NCBI GenBank assembly: GCA_002027195.1
Contig: MWJO01000085.1
Span: 1 to 38,002 of the forward strand
Direction: 5' to 3'
DNA length: 38,002 bases
DNA from: Streptomyces sp. GKU 895
GTDB lineage: Bacteria > Actinomycetota > Actinomycetes > Streptomycetales > Streptomycetaceae
Shown piece by piece: positions 7,365 to 16,985 of the stretch; within the stretch, counting starts at the first letter, position 1, and each line of letters begins with the position of its first letter. A model generated the notes under the pieces. It searched no databases. It was given only the letters and a program-made list of their open reading frames with translations, and was not told where the DNA came from. The translations under genes and the position numbers were made by a program.

Positions 7365-8538
7365 ATGACCATCGGATTTCCTTCCCGGGCTGTCGCGTCG
7401 GCCTGCGCGCTGTGCACGGCGGGTCTGCTCGTGCTCGCCCCGCCCGCGGCCGTCGCGTCCGACCGGCTCCGACCCCGACGCGCCCGGCGGGCCGCAGGCC
7501 TCCGCCCCGCAGCCGCGGTTGCTGTACCGCTCCGGCACCCAGGTGCGGCCCGTCAACCGGGCACCGCGTCTGCCGGACGTGTCCGCGCTGTCGTGGCTCG
7601 TGGCCGACGCGGACAGCGGGGAGGTGCTCGCGGCGCACGACGCGCACCGCAGGCTGCCGCCGGCCAGCACACTCAAGACGCTGTTCGCGCTGACCGTGCT
7701 GCCGCTGCTGCCCGCCGGCATCCGGCACCGGGTGGGGGACGACGAACTGGCCGACGTCGCCGACGGCAGCAGTCTGGTCGGGGTGCGGGAAGGACAGACG
7801 TACACAGTCGCCGATCTGTGGCGCGGGGTGTTCCTCAACTCCGGCAACGACGCCGTGCACGTCCTCGCCGGGCTCAGCGGCGGCTGGCGTTCCACGGCCG
7901 TCCGGATGCAGGCCAAGGCCCGGGCGCTCGGCGCCCTCGACACCCATGTGCGGTCCCCGGACGGGTACGACACGCCGGGTCAGGTCTCGTCCGCCTACGA
8001 CCTCGCCGTCTTCGGGCGGGCGGGGCTGCGCAACCCCGACTTCGCCCGGTACTGCCGTACCGCTCAGGCGCGGTTCCCCGGGGGCGGCGGCTGGTCGTAC
8101 GCCATCCAGAACACCAACCGGCTGCTCACCGGCGCCGACGGCGTCGAGCCGTACGACGGGCTGGTCGGCATCAAGAACGGCTACACCAGCCACGCCGGCA
8201 ACACCCTCGTCGCCGCCGCGAAGCGAGGCGGGCGCACGCTCGTCGTCACCGTGATGAACCCTCAGGCGGGCGGCGGCTTCGCCGTGTACGAGGAGGCCCG
8301 GGAGCTGCTCGACTGGGGGTTCGGCGCGGCCGGTCGCGTCGCGGCCGTGGGGTCGCTGGACGCCCTGCGCGGCAGACCGCGTCCGGGCCCGGCCGCCGAG
8401 CCCGTCGCCGCCGCGACCGTGCCGGAACGCGGGCCCGACTGGACACGGGCCGGGGTGATCGTCGGCGCGTCGGCACTCGGTGCGGGCGCCGTCGCCTTCG
8501 CCCTGCGCGCCAGGAAGAGGCGGGCGGCGCGCGGCTGA
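7365..8538 (+). CDS. Serine-type D-Ala-D-Ala carboxypeptidase (PBP5-like), one frameshift
   Basis: This is an exported peptidoglycan carboxypeptidase that trims the terminal D-Ala of stem peptides. The signal peptide is encoded from ATG 7365 (ASACALCTAGLLVLAPPAAVAS). The mature part is read in another frame from about 7470 onward, so one base is gained or lost between 7459 and 7475. Active-site motifs are S-x-x-K as STLK (serine codon at 7666), S-x-N as SGN, and KNG at 8173-8181 where classical enzymes have KTG; KNG is frequent in this actinomycete subgroup. A membrane segment (GVIVGASALGAGAVAFAL) followed by RARKRR anchors the C terminus. The gene converges with, and overlaps, the reading frame of a glycosyltransferase on the other strand. 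Confidence 0.85.
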
Positions 8539-9639
8539 CCGGTCGGCAGCCACAGCAGCAGACCGAGCGTGATCCAGGTGTACGTGTTGCTGCCGAGGAA
8601 CCCGTCGACGCCGGACGCGTCGTCGAACCACAGCCACACCACGCTGGTGCACAGCACCGCGTACAGGGCACCCGCCACGCGCGCGTGCCCGGCGCGCACC
8701 AGCACGGCGAAGGCCGGCAGCAGCCACACCAGATGGTGCACCCAGGTGATCGGGCTGATCAGACAGGCGGTCAGCCCGGTCAGCGCGAACGCCGCCGTCC
8801 ACTCCCCCGCGGCCGCCGCCGCCCGCGCGCGGACCACCCAGACGCCGAGCGTCAGCAGGACCGCCACCGCCCAGACCGCCCCGGTCCGTCTCCCCCAGCC
8901 GCGCCAGAATCCCTTGCAGCGACTGGTTCGAGACATAGTCCAGGCGTCCCACCCGCGTCGTGTCCCACATCGCCTGGGTCCAGTAGAAGCGGGAGGCGTC
9001 CGGGGCCGCCCACGCCGCCAGGGCGGTGGCCCCGCCGGCCACGGCCGTCGCGACCGCGGCGGCCCGGCGGCGCCCGGCCAGCAGCAGAAGACCGATGAAG
9101 AGCGCGGGCGTGAGTTTGACCGCCGCCGCCAGACCGATGCCCCAGCCCGCCCACCGGCCCCGCCCGCGGGCGAGCAGCCAGGCGTCCGTCAGCACCAGGG
9201 CCAGCAGCAGGAGGTTCACCTGGCCGAAGCTGAACGTGTCCCGCAGCGGCTCGAACAGGGCCAGCACGCACACGGCGAGGCCACAGCCGTACCAGCCGAA
9301 GCGCCTCAGCGGCCGTCCGCTCAGCACGCGCGCGACGACAGCCGTGGCCGTCGCGTTGAGCAGCACGGAACCCGCGATCGCGGCGAGCAGCGGCAGCACC
9401 GCCATCGGCAGCATGGCGACGGCGGCGAAGGGCGGGTAGGTGAAGCCGTACGTGGTGCCGGGCACCCGGTAGTCGTAGATCCGTCCGCCGTGACGGACCC
9501 AGCTGTCCACGGCCCCGTAATAGACCCGCAGGTCGAACCAGTCGCGCAGCAGCGGCACGGTCGCGGTGAAGACGGCGACGGCGGTGCCGAGCGCGAGGAG
9601 CAGCAGCAGTCGGCCGCGGTCGGTGCGGGGCGGGTTCAT
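8262..9639 (-). CDS. GT87 polyprenol-phosphate-mannose-type glycosyltransferase (PimE-like), frameshifted
   Basis: This integral membrane GT-C glycosyltransferase would transfer mannose from polyprenyl-phosphate-mannose to a lipid or glycan outside the membrane. It starts at ATG 9639 and opens with a hydrophobic helix and then DWFDLRVYYGAVDSW, which has the early acidic residue typical of the fold. TYPPFAAVAML, FSFGQVNLLLLAL and GWGIGLAAAVKLTPALF are GT87 (DUF2029) blocks. Homology then jumps frame near 8879-8885, after ARLGETDR, and continues as AVWAVAVLLTLGVWVV and ISPITWVHHLVWLLP. The open frame runs to 8262 under the carboxypeptidase gene; the natural stop was probably near 8540 and may be lost through another indel. 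Its ATG overlaps the stop of the upstream gene (ATGA), so the two are coupled. Confidence 0.75.
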
Positions 9640-11020
9640 GCCGTACGACCCCACGCCGGTGCCCGGTCCGTCTGGTGGGCCTGCCACAGGACGACCACGG
9701 CCAGGACGCCCCCGGAGACGGCCAGCACCAACTGGCCCGCGTCGGCCGGGCCGCCGCTGGGCAGGGTGGCCAGCGCGAGGACACCGGTCACGGCCGCCAC
9801 CCGGTGCCGTACCGACGCGGTGGGTGCCGCGGCGGCGATGAGGAACAGGCCCCACAGAGCGTACCAGGGGCGGATCGCCGGGCCGAACGCGGCCACCGTG
9901 GCGAGGCTCAGGCCGAGCGCGTACACCGGGCGTGGCCGCAGCCGCCACCAGATGACCGCCACGAGGCCCGCGGTGAGGGCGATGCCGAGTGCGTGCCAGG
10001 CGGGGACGGCCAGGGGTGCCAGGTCGCTGCCGAGGTGTTCCAGGAGGGCGCCGGTGGCGCGGCCGAGGAGACTGGTCAGGGCCCAGTTCTGGGGCGACAC
10101 CGGCGTGCCGAGGGCGCGTATCCAGCCGTACCCCGTACCGGCGGCGGCCGTCGCGACGACCGTGGTGGCCGCCGCGGCGAGAGCGGTGGTCACCACGGCC
10201 TTCGCCGGCCGCCGGCCGGTCCGGGTCTGGAGCACGACGACCGCGGCCAGCCCGAGCACCGCGGGCGCCTTGACCAGCGCGGCGAGCGTGACGAGCACGG
10301 CGCCCACGACCGGCCACCGGCCGAGCGCCGCGACCAGGCCCGCGCCGAGCAGCCCAAGCATGATCGCGTCGTTGTGGGCGCCCGCGACCAGGTGGAGCAG
10401 GACGAGCGGGTTGAGGGCGCCGAGCCAGAGCGCCGCGGCCGGGTCGCGCCGCTGTGCCGGGCGAGCCGGGGCAGCGCCGCCGCCATCAGGGCCACACCGG
10501 ACAGCGCGACGAGGCGCATGCCGAAGAGGCCGGCCGGGAGCTCGCCGCGGGTGAGGCCGGCCAGCGCGGAGGCGACGGCGAGGAAGACCGGGCCGTACGG
10601 CGCCCCGGTGTGCCGCCAGATCGGGGCGACCTCCTCGGCGAGCGGACCGCCGAGCTGGGCGGGACCGTGCGCGTACACGTCCATGTGGGCGTCGACCATG
10701 GCGCCCTGGGCGAGGTAGCTGTAGACGTCGCGGCTGAACAGGGGCGGGGCGAGGAGGAGGGGCGTCGCCCAGAGCGCCAGGACGAGGAGCAGTGCGCGCG
10801 GAGTGGGCGCCTCGGGGGTCCTGATCAGCCGGCCCAGCAGCGCCCAGGCCACGAGCAGCACGACGACGCCGAAGTAGACGCCGACGAGACCGACGGCGGC
10901 GTGTACGGAGGCGGGGTTGAGGAGCTCCCGCACGGGGAGGGCGCCGGCCGTTTCACCGCCTGCCGCGAGGACGGTGGTTCCGGCCAGGCCGAGTATCCGG
11001 CAGCGGCGTAGGTCGACCAC
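9636..11020 (-). CDS. Polyprenol-phosphomannose-dependent alpha-1,6-mannosyltransferase, MptB-like, frameshifted
   Basis: This is a multi-spanning GT-C transferase related to mycobacterial MptB, which extends lipomannan-type chains. The first half, from GTG 11020, contains the diagnostic FSRDVYSYLAQGAMVDAHMD, YAHGPAQLGG and WRHTGAPYGPVF blocks. After LARHS, at about 10440-10460, the frame changes. The second half then reads ALWLGALNPLVLLHLVAGAHND (split over the shift), LAALVKAPAVLGLA, TPVSPQNWALTS and RPWYALWGLFLI, ending at 9636. Around 12 hydrophobic segments are evident. It lies 71 bases after the glutaminase stop and is translationally coupled to the GT87 gene. The acceptor in Streptomyces is not established. 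Confidence 0.75.
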
Positions 11021-11091
11021 GCTGGGAGCGTTGCGCTGTCAGATGGCCGGAAATTGACGGGGGTGTGGCACGCCTGTGTCGAGAGGACGCC

Positions 11092-12024
11092 CTAGAAGAC
11101 CGACAGGCCGGTCAGCGTCGTGAACCGGTCCAGTGCCGCCACGCCCGCGACCGAGTTGCCGCGTTCATCGAGCCCCGGGCTCCACACGCACAGCGTGCAC
11201 CGCCCCGGCACCACCGCGATGATGCCGCCGCCGACCCCGCTCTTGCCCGGCAGCCCGACCCGGTAGGCGAACTCGCCCGCCGCGTCGTACGTCCCGCAGG
11301 TCAGCATCACCGCGTTGACCTGCTTGGCCTGGCTGCGGGTGAGCAGCCGGGTGCCGTCGGCGCGGATGCCGTGCCGGGCGAGGAAGCCCGTCGCCAGGGC
11401 CAGGTCGGCGCAGGAGGCCATGAGGGAGCACTGGCGGAAATACTGGTCGAGCAGGCCGGGCACGGGGTTGTGGATGTTGCCGTACGACGCCATGAAGTGG
11501 GCGAGCGCGGCGTTGCGGTCGCCGTGGGCCGACTCGGAGGCGGCGACCTCCTCGTCGAATTCCAGCTTGGGATTGCCGCTCTCCGCGCGGAGGAACGCCA
11601 GCAGCTCGCCCGCGGCGTCTCCGGTACGGGTCAGCAGCCGGTCGGTGACGACGAGGGCGCCCGCGTTGATGAAGGGGTTGCGCGGGATGCCGTTCTCGTA
11701 CTCCAGCTGGACCAGGGAGTTGAAGGGGTTGCCGGAGGGCTCGCGGCCCACGTGCTCCCAGAGTTCGTCGCCCTCGCGGGCCAGGTCGAGGGCGAGGGTG
11801 AAGACCTTGGTGACGGACTGCGTGGAGAACGGCTGCCGCCAGTCCCCCACGCCGTACACCGTGCCGTCGAGCTCCGCGACGGCCATGCCGAAGCGGCGCG
11901 GGTCGCAGGCCGCGAGCGCCGGGATGTAGTCGGCGGGGCGGCCCCGTCCCGGGGTGCGCTCGATCTCCTCGGCGATGCGCTCCAGGACCGGCGCGAAGGT
12001 CAGGGTCGAACTCATGATCACCAT
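11092..12024 (-). CDS. glsA: Glutaminase (L-glutamine to L-glutamate and ammonia)
   Basis: The 310-residue enzyme has the normal length of the serine-dependent glutaminase family, whose fold resembles beta-lactamases. The catalytic S-x-x-K is QSVTK, with Ser70 and Lys73 if ATG 12024 is used. Other family blocks are PSGNPFNSLVQLE, NPFINAGALVV, a KLEFDEEVAASE stretch, RNAALAHFMASYGN, a Tyr-bearing CGTYDAAGEFAYRVGLPGKSGVGGG and VWSPGLDERGNS. ATG 12024 is chosen because GGAGG ends 4 bases before it; ATG 12015 is an alternative. It is the downstream member of an amide-catabolism operon, 49 bases after the aspartase stop. The enzyme should be cytoplasmic. Confidence 0.92.
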   Translation of the reverse strand: MVIMSSTLTFAPVLERIAEEIERTPGRGRPADYIPALAACDPRRFGMAVAELDGTVYGVGDWRQPFSTQSVTKVFTLALDLAREGDELWEHVGREPSGNPFNSLVQLEYENGIPRNPFINAGALVVTDRLLTRTGDAAGELLAFLRAESGNPKLEFDEEVAASESAHGDRNAALAHFMASYGNIHNPVPGLLDQYFRQCSLMASCADLALATGFLARHGIRADGTRLLTRSQAKQVNAVMLTCGTYDAAGEFAYRVGLPGKSGVGGGIIAVVPGRCTLCVWSPGLDERGNSVAGVAALDRFTTLTGLSVF

Positions 12025-12073
12025 TGTGCCTCCGGGCCGGTCGGGACGCGCTTCCACCAGGTGCGGGAGGGGA

Positions 12074-13485
12074 TCAGGCCAGGGCCTGCCCGCTGCCCGC
12101 GACGACCTCGGGCCGCAGCAGGTCGGCGAGCGTCTCGGCGGGCAACAGCCCCTTCTCCAACACCAGTTCGGCCACGCCGCGGCCGGTCACGAGGGCCTCC
12201 TTGGCGATGTCGGTGGCGGCCTCGTACCCGATGTGCGGGTTGAGGGCGGTGACCAGACCGATGGAGTTCTCCACGCTCGCGCGCAGCTTCTCGGTGTTGG
12301 CGGTGATGCCGTCCACGCAGCGCTCGGCGAGGGTGCGGCAGGCGGCGCCCAGGTGCGTGATGCTCTCCGACAGGGAGTGCAGGATGATCGGCTCGAAGGC
12401 GTTCAACTGGAGCTGTCCGGCCTCGGCGGCCATGGTGATGGCCACGTCGTTGCCGATCACCTCGAAGGCGACCTGGTTGACGACCTCGGGGATCACCGGG
12501 TTGACCTTGCCGGGCATGATCGACGAACCGGCCTGCACGGGCGGCAGGTTGATCTCCCCGAGCCCCGCGCGCGCCCCGACGACAGCAGCCGCAGATCGTT
12601 GCAGCTCTTGCTCAGCTTGACGGCGATCCGCTTGAGCACACCGGACATCTGGACGAACGCCCCGCAGTCCTGGGTGGCTTCCACCAGGTTGGCGGCGGTG
12701 ACGAGCGGCAGCCCGGTGATGGCGGACAGGTGCCGCCGCGCGGCCTCCGCATACCCGGCGGGGGCGTTGAGCCCGGTCCCGATGGCAGTCGCCCCCAGGT
12801 TGATCTCATGGATCAACTGGACGGCCTCGTCAAGCCGGTTGCGATCCTCGTCAATCATGACGGCATATGCGGAGAACTCCTGACCGAGCGTCATCGGCAC
12901 CGCGTCCTGCAACTGTGTACGGCCCATCTTGAGCACGTCACGGAACTCGACCGCCTTGCGGGCGAACGAGTCCTGCAGTACAGCCATCGACTTGAGCAGT
13001 CCACGGACCGCGAAGACCGTCGCGATCTTGACCGCGGTCGGGTACACGTCATTGGTGGACTGCCCCAGGTTGACGTCCTCGTTGGGGTGCAGATGCCGGT
13101 ACTCGCCCTTCGCGTGCCCCAGCAGCTCCAACGCCCGGTTGGCCACGACCTCGTTGGCGTTCATGTTGGTCGAGGTGCCGGCCCCGCCCTGGATCACGTC
13201 GACCACGAACTGGTCGTGCAGCTTCCCGTCCCGGATCTCCCGGCAGGCCTCGACGATGGCGGCGGCCTTGCGCGGCTCCAGCAGCCCCAGCTCCTCGTTG
13301 GCGAGCGCGGCGGCCTCCTTGACGGCGGCGAGGGCGTCGATGAGGTGCGGGTAGGCGGAGATGGGCGTCCCGGTGATGGGAAAGTTCTCGGTGGCCCGCA
13401 GGGTGTGCACACCCCAGTAGGCGTCGGCGGGGATGTCCCGGTACCCGAGGAGATCGTGTTCGCTGCGGGCGACGACGGAGGTCAT
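12074..13485 (-). CDS. aspA: Aspartate ammonia-lyase (aspartase), one frameshift
   Basis: This enzyme converts L-aspartate to fumarate and ammonia. The N-terminal part from ATG 13485 shows ADAYWGVHTLRATENFPI, GGAGTSTNMNANEVVANRA, HPNEDVNLGQSTNDVYPTA and KMGRTQLQDAVPMTLGQEF, which mark aspartase rather than fumarase. The fumarase/aspartase signature loop GSSIMPGKVNP, whose serine is the catalytic base, is present but in another frame, because one base is missing near 12565-12580, between LRLLSSG and the expected glycine-rich stretch. The rest, ending at 12074, is normal. It lies between asparaginase and glutaminase in the same direction. With the single base restored it would be a full-length enzyme of about 470 residues. 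Confidence 0.88.
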
Positions 13486-13523
13486 GAGCTTCGGTTCTTC
13501 CTTCTGCAGGGGAGCTGAGGTCT

Positions 13524-13575
13524 TTTAGGGGCGCGGGGAACTGCGCGACCAGCCACAGACCGGCCCGCAGTCGCA
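13524..13575 (-). repeat. Streptomyces interspersed intergenic repeat with small hairpin
   Basis: TTAGGGGCGCGGGGAACTGC, followed by GCGACCAGCCACAGACCGGC and CCGCAG, matches a short repeat that I recognise between genes in many Streptomyces chromosomes. ACTGCG at 13540-13545 pairs with CGCAGT at 13566-13571. It lies in the 112-base gap between asparaginase and aspartase. No second copy was noticed in this window. Role unknown; terminator or RNA-stability element are options. Confidence 0.6.
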
Positions 13576-13597
13576 ATTCATCGAGCGCGGCACATCC

Positions 13598-14616
13598 TTA
13601 GGCGCAAGCAGAAACCACCACGGGCTCCAGCGACCGAACCGGCCGCACACACCCCACCGGCTCCCCACCCCCGAGCAGCGCCTCGCCCTGAAACTCGGTG
13701 AGCAGCTCCGGAGAAACCCCGGCCCACGCAAGCGCCGCCGCCGCCACGGGAATCCGCGCCCGGTTCGCCCCGTCCGCCGATCCTTCACGGCAACCGCCCG
13801 CCCGTCGGGCAGCGCGGCGACCTGAACACCCTCGAACCCGTCCTTGGCGAGCAGCCCGGGCACGGCCCGCATCACGCGCGGCGACGTCCCGCCCCGCCCC
13901 GGACGCCATCTCCGGATGCGCACGCATCGCGTCGGCGACCCGCGCCTCGGGCGTACCGGGCACGGCGGCGGCGATCCGCGAGAGCGCACGGGCGAGCCCG
14001 TTCAAGGAAACGGAGAACAAGGGCGCCCCGCACCCGTCCACCGTCACGCGCGCGATCCGCTGCCCGGTGAGGTCCTCGACGATCTCGGCGATGGCCTGCT
14101 GGAGCGGATGCGAGGGGTCCAGATATCCCTCGAGCGGCCACCCGTTCAGCACGCAGGTGTACAGCATCGCCGCGTGCTTGCCGGAACAATTCTGGGCGAG
14201 CCGCGAGGGCCCGCGCCCCGCCCGCACCCACTCGTCGCGTACGGCGGGGTCGAACGGCATGTCCGGAACGTTGCGCAGGGCGTCCTCGGACACCCCGGCC
14301 AGCTCCAGGATCCGCCGGGTCCCGGCGAGATGCCGCTCCTCGCCGGAATGGCTCGCGGCGGCCAGCGACAGCAGCTCGCCGTCGAGCGGCAGCCCCGCCC
14401 GCACCATGGCGACCGCCTGCACCGGCTTGAGCGCCGAGCGCGGATAGAACGCGGCCTCGATGTCGCCGAGCTGGAACCCGACGCGACCGTCGGCGCCGAG
14501 GACGACGACGGAACCGTAGTGGATGCCCTCCACGACCCGCCGCGTATCAGGTGGGCGACGGGGGCGTGGAGGGGCTCGCGGATCAGGGGTGCGTCCGCGA
14601 CGGAACTGATCGACAT
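13598..14616 (-). CDS. L-asparaginase, ReAII-type (Asparaginase_II family), three frameshifts
   Basis: This protein hydrolyses L-asparagine to aspartate and ammonia. It belongs to the Rhizobium etli ReAII-type family, not the classical threonine-type family. Matching blocks are PRSALKP (nucleophile S-x-x-K), ASHSGEE (second serine), NCSGKH with the Cys and Lys of the metal site, and VDGCGAP with the third metal-site Cys. The start ATG 14616 after AGAAGG encodes MSISSVADAPL and then APVAHLIRGG. One base is missing at about 14538-14545 before VVEGIHYGSVVVLGADG. A further pair of shifts near 13878-13888 and 13775-13783 bounds RVMRAVPGLLAKDGFEGVQ, after which the first frame resumes with ADGANRARIPVAAAALAW. 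It follows the asparagine permease by 76 bases. Confidence 0.85.
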
Positions 14617-14692
14617 GACTGCCTTCTAGGGGTGCGCCGCGCGGATCACGCGTGGCCGCCGGTGGGGTGGATCTCGGCGCTCACGTGTGTGC

Positions 14693-16147
14693 TCACGTAT
14701 CGGCGCCTGCGGAGGGGGTCTCGGCCGCCGTCCGGGCGACCCGGCCTCGGATGGCGTACCACCCGGCGACCAGCGCCCCGACGATGAGCGGCAGACACAG
14801 CACGGTGGTGCGTCCGACGCCGCCGTCGGCGTACATCAGGACCAGGACGGAGGCCAGGAACGCCAGCGTCACGATCTCGGTCCAGGGGGAGCCCGGCAGT
14901 CGGTAGCCGGGGCGGGTCAGTTCGCCCTTCTCGGTCTTCTGCCAGAAGAGCAGGTGACAGACCATGATCATGCCCCAGGTGGACAGGATCCCGATCGCGG
15001 CGAAGTTCAGCACGATCTCGAAGGCGTCGGCGGGGACGACGGCGTTGAGGCCGACGCCGAGGACGCAGATGCCGCTGGTGAGCAGGATGCCGCCGTAGGG
15101 GACCTGGCTGCGGCTCATGACGCCGGTGAACTTGGGCGCGGAGCCGGACTTGGCCATGGAGCGCAGGATGCGGCCGGTGGAGTAGAGGCCGGAGTTGAGG
15201 GAGGACATGGCGGCGGTGAGGACGACGAGGTTCATCACGCCGCCGGCCGCCGGGACGCCGATGTTGGAGAGCACGGTCACGAAGGGGCTCTCGCCGCCGG
15301 TGTACTTGTTCCAGGGCAGCAGCATCGACAGCAGGACGACCGAGCCGACGTAGAAGAGGCCCACGCGCCACATGATCGAGTTGATCGCCTTCGGCATGAT
15401 CTGCTCGGGGTTCTCGGTCTCACCGGCCGCGACGCCCACCAGTTCCACCGAGGCGTAGGCGAAGACGACGCCCTGGAGGATCAGCAGCATGGGCAGCAGG
15501 CCGTTGGGGAAGACACCGCCGTGGTCGGTGATCAGGGCCGGGCCCGGGGTGGTGTCACCGACCTCGTGCTGGGTGGCCAGCAGGAAGATGCCGATCAGCA
15601 TGAACGCCACGAGCGCGCCCACCTTGACGATGGCGAACCAGAACTCCAGCTCGCCGAACATCTTCACCGAGATGAGGTTGACGGTCAGGACGACCGCGAG
15701 CGCGATGAGCGCGATCACCCATTGCGGGATGTCGGAGAACATCCCCCAGTAGTGCGTGTAGACGGCCACGGCCGTGATGTCGGCGATGCCGGTGGTGGCC
15801 CAGTTCAGGAAGTACATCCAGCCGGCCACATAGGCGCCCTTCTCGCCCAGGAACTCCCGGGCGTAGGACACGAAGGCGCCGGAGGAGGGGCGGTACAGGA
15901 CGAGTTCGCCGAGGGCGCGGACCACCAGGAAGGCGAAGACGCCGCAGACCGCGTAGGCGATGAACAGGGAGGGGCCGGCGTCGGCGAGGCGGCCGCCCGC
16001 GCCGAGGAAGAGGCCGGTGCCGATGGCACCGCCGATGGCGATCATGTTGACGTGCCGGTGCTTGAGGGACTTGCTGTATCCCTCGTCTCCCGCGTCGACA
16101 TGGCCGGAACGTTTCTGCACGTCGTCGTGCAGGATCTGCTCGCTCAC
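14693..16147 (-). CDS. ansP: L-asparagine permease, amino acid-polyamine (APC) family
   Basis: This 484-residue transporter has about 12 membrane segments and typical AAT/APC blocks: KHRHVNMIAIGGAIGTGLFLGAG near the N terminus, RALGELVLYRPSSGAFVSYA, and GVVFAYASVELVGVAAGETENP in the middle. The name comes from its similarity to AnsP-type permeases and from its place directly before asparaginase. It starts at GTG 16147, whose last bases are shared with the TGA of the regulator gene (GTGA), so both are translated together. The hydrophilic N-terminal tail has about 35 residues. Related amino acids such as glutamine could also be carried; sequence alone does not settle this. Confidence 0.88.
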   Translation of the reverse strand: MSEQILHDDVQKRSGHVDAGDEGYSKSLKHRHVNMIAIGGAIGTGLFLGAGGRLADAGPSLFIAYAVCGVFAFLVVRALGELVLYRPSSGAFVSYAREFLGEKGAYVAGWMYFLNWATTGIADITAVAVYTHYWGMFSDIPQWVIALIALAVVLTVNLISVKMFGELEFWFAIVKVGALVAFMLIGIFLLATQHEVGDTTPGPALITDHGGVFPNGLLPMLLILQGVVFAYASVELVGVAAGETENPEQIMPKAINSIMWRVGLFYVGSVVLLSMLLPWNKYTGGESPFVTVLSNIGVPAAGGVMNLVVLTAAMSSLNSGLYSTGRILRSMAKSGSAPKFTGVMSRSQVPYGGILLTSGICVLGVGLNAVVPADAFEIVLNFAAIGILSTWGMIMVCHLLFWQKTEKGELTRPGYRLPGSPWTEIVTLAFLASVLVLMYADGGVGRTTVLCLPLIVGALVAGWYAIRGRVARTAAETPSAGADT

Positions 16148-16881
16148 GCCTGGGGGTCGCCTTCCGTGGGGATGTCCGTGCCCTTGCCAGGGGGACGCAC
16201 GATGTCGGTGAGGGTGGTCTCGACGCGGTCGAGGTGGTGGGACATGGCCTCCACCGCGTCGTGTTCGGAACCGTCGAGCAGCGCCTCGACAATCGCCCGG
16301 TGCTCGCGGTTGGACTGCTCGCGGCGCCCGCCCAGCTCGTTGAGGAAGGCCGACTGACGCGCCAGTGCGTCCCGGATCTCCTCGATGACCCGGCGGAACA
16401 CCGGGTTCTGGGCGGCCTCGGCGACGGCCAGATGGAACAGCGTGTCCATCGCGACCCACGCGGTGGTGTCCGTCTCCCGCTCCATGCGGTCGAGCAGGTG
16501 CGCCAGGTGGTCGAGGTTCTCCGGGGTGCGGCGCAGGGCCGCGTACCCGGCGACGGGGATCTCGACGTGCCGGCGCACCTCCAGCAGGTCGCTGGCCGCG
16601 TAGTCGCCGAAGGTGGGGTCCTCCACCGCGCTGGCGACGACGAAGGTGCCCTTGCCGGTCTTGGAGACGGTCAGCCCCATGGTCTGCAGCGCCCGCAGGG
16701 CCTCGCGCAGCACGGGACGGCTGATCTCCAGCGTGCGGCAGAGCTCGGCCTCGGAGGGGAGCTTGTCGCCGATGGCGTAGTCGCCCCGCTCGATGGCGGC
16801 GCGCAGGTGCGCCAGCACCGCTTCCATGGCGCTGACGCGCCGCGGTGGCTGTCCGGCTGTCCGGCTGTCTGACAGGTTCAC
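16144..16881 (-). CDS. FadR-type GntR regulator of the asparagine/aspartate operon
   Basis: The 245-residue regulator has an N-terminal winged helix (about residues 18-80: AIGDKLPSEAELCRTLEISR, LREALRALQTMGL) and a C-terminal FCD helical ligand domain (about 95-220). The metal/ligand-binding histidine pattern of that domain is visible in FHLAVAEAAQNPVF and NREHRAIVEALL. FCD regulators commonly bind carboxylates, so aspartate, fumarate or a related acid is a reasonable effector. It is the first gene of the operon and overlaps the permease by 4 bases. GTG 16881 is used, with GGAG about 10 bases ahead. A small inverted repeat and GGCTGTCC repeats cover its first codons. Confidence 0.87.
   Translation of the reverse strand: MNLSDSRTAGQPPRRVSAMEAVLAHLRAAIERGDYAIGDKLPSEAELCRTLEISRPVLREALRALQTMGLTVSKTGKGTFVVASAVEDPTFGDYAASDLLEVRRHVEIPVAGYAALRRTPENLDHLAHLLDRMERETDTTAWVAMDTLFHLAVAEAAQNPVFRRVIEEIRDALARQSAFLNELGGRREQSNREHRAIVEALLDGSEHDAVEAMSHHLDRVETTLTDIVRPPGKGTDIPTEGDPQA
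16865..16875. promoter_or_regulatory. Inverted repeat CTGTC-T-GACAG at the regulator start, possible operator
   Basis: The repeat lies over the first codons of the FadR-type gene, beside three tandem GGCTGTCC-like units. It could be an autoregulatory site. Coding constraint may explain it equally well. Confidence 0.25.
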
Positions 16882-16940
16882 GGGAGAGATACTCCGGGCG
16901 GCGGGAGGGTGCTGTCAAGGCACCTGAAAGGAGAATTTCA

Positions 16941-16975
16941 CGGGGCGTGAGAGCTGAATGCCGGCTCACGCCCCG
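16941..16975. terminator. Strong hairpin between gntR leader and uppP end
   Basis: CGGGGCGTGAG (16941-16951) and CTCACGCCCCG (16965-16975) form an 11-base perfect stem with a 13-base loop. It begins 10 bases after the uppP stop on the minus strand and lies upstream of the FadR-type gene, so it probably ends the uppP transcript. Confidence 0.7.
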
Positions 16976-16985
16976 TCGTGGCCGG

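Noticed and set aside
7063..10317. Very long minus-strand open frame across the rho paralogue end, carboxypeptidase and transferases
   Set aside because: Its sequence is Arg/Pro/Gly-rich shadow in most parts; only the stretch from 9639 to about 8885 has protein homology, and that is given as the GT87 gene.
14687..16357. Plus-strand open frame of 556 codons opposite the asparagine permease
   Set aside because: Composition is Asp/Glu/His/Gly/Val-rich, as expected for the antisense of a membrane protein gene; no homology or ribosome site.
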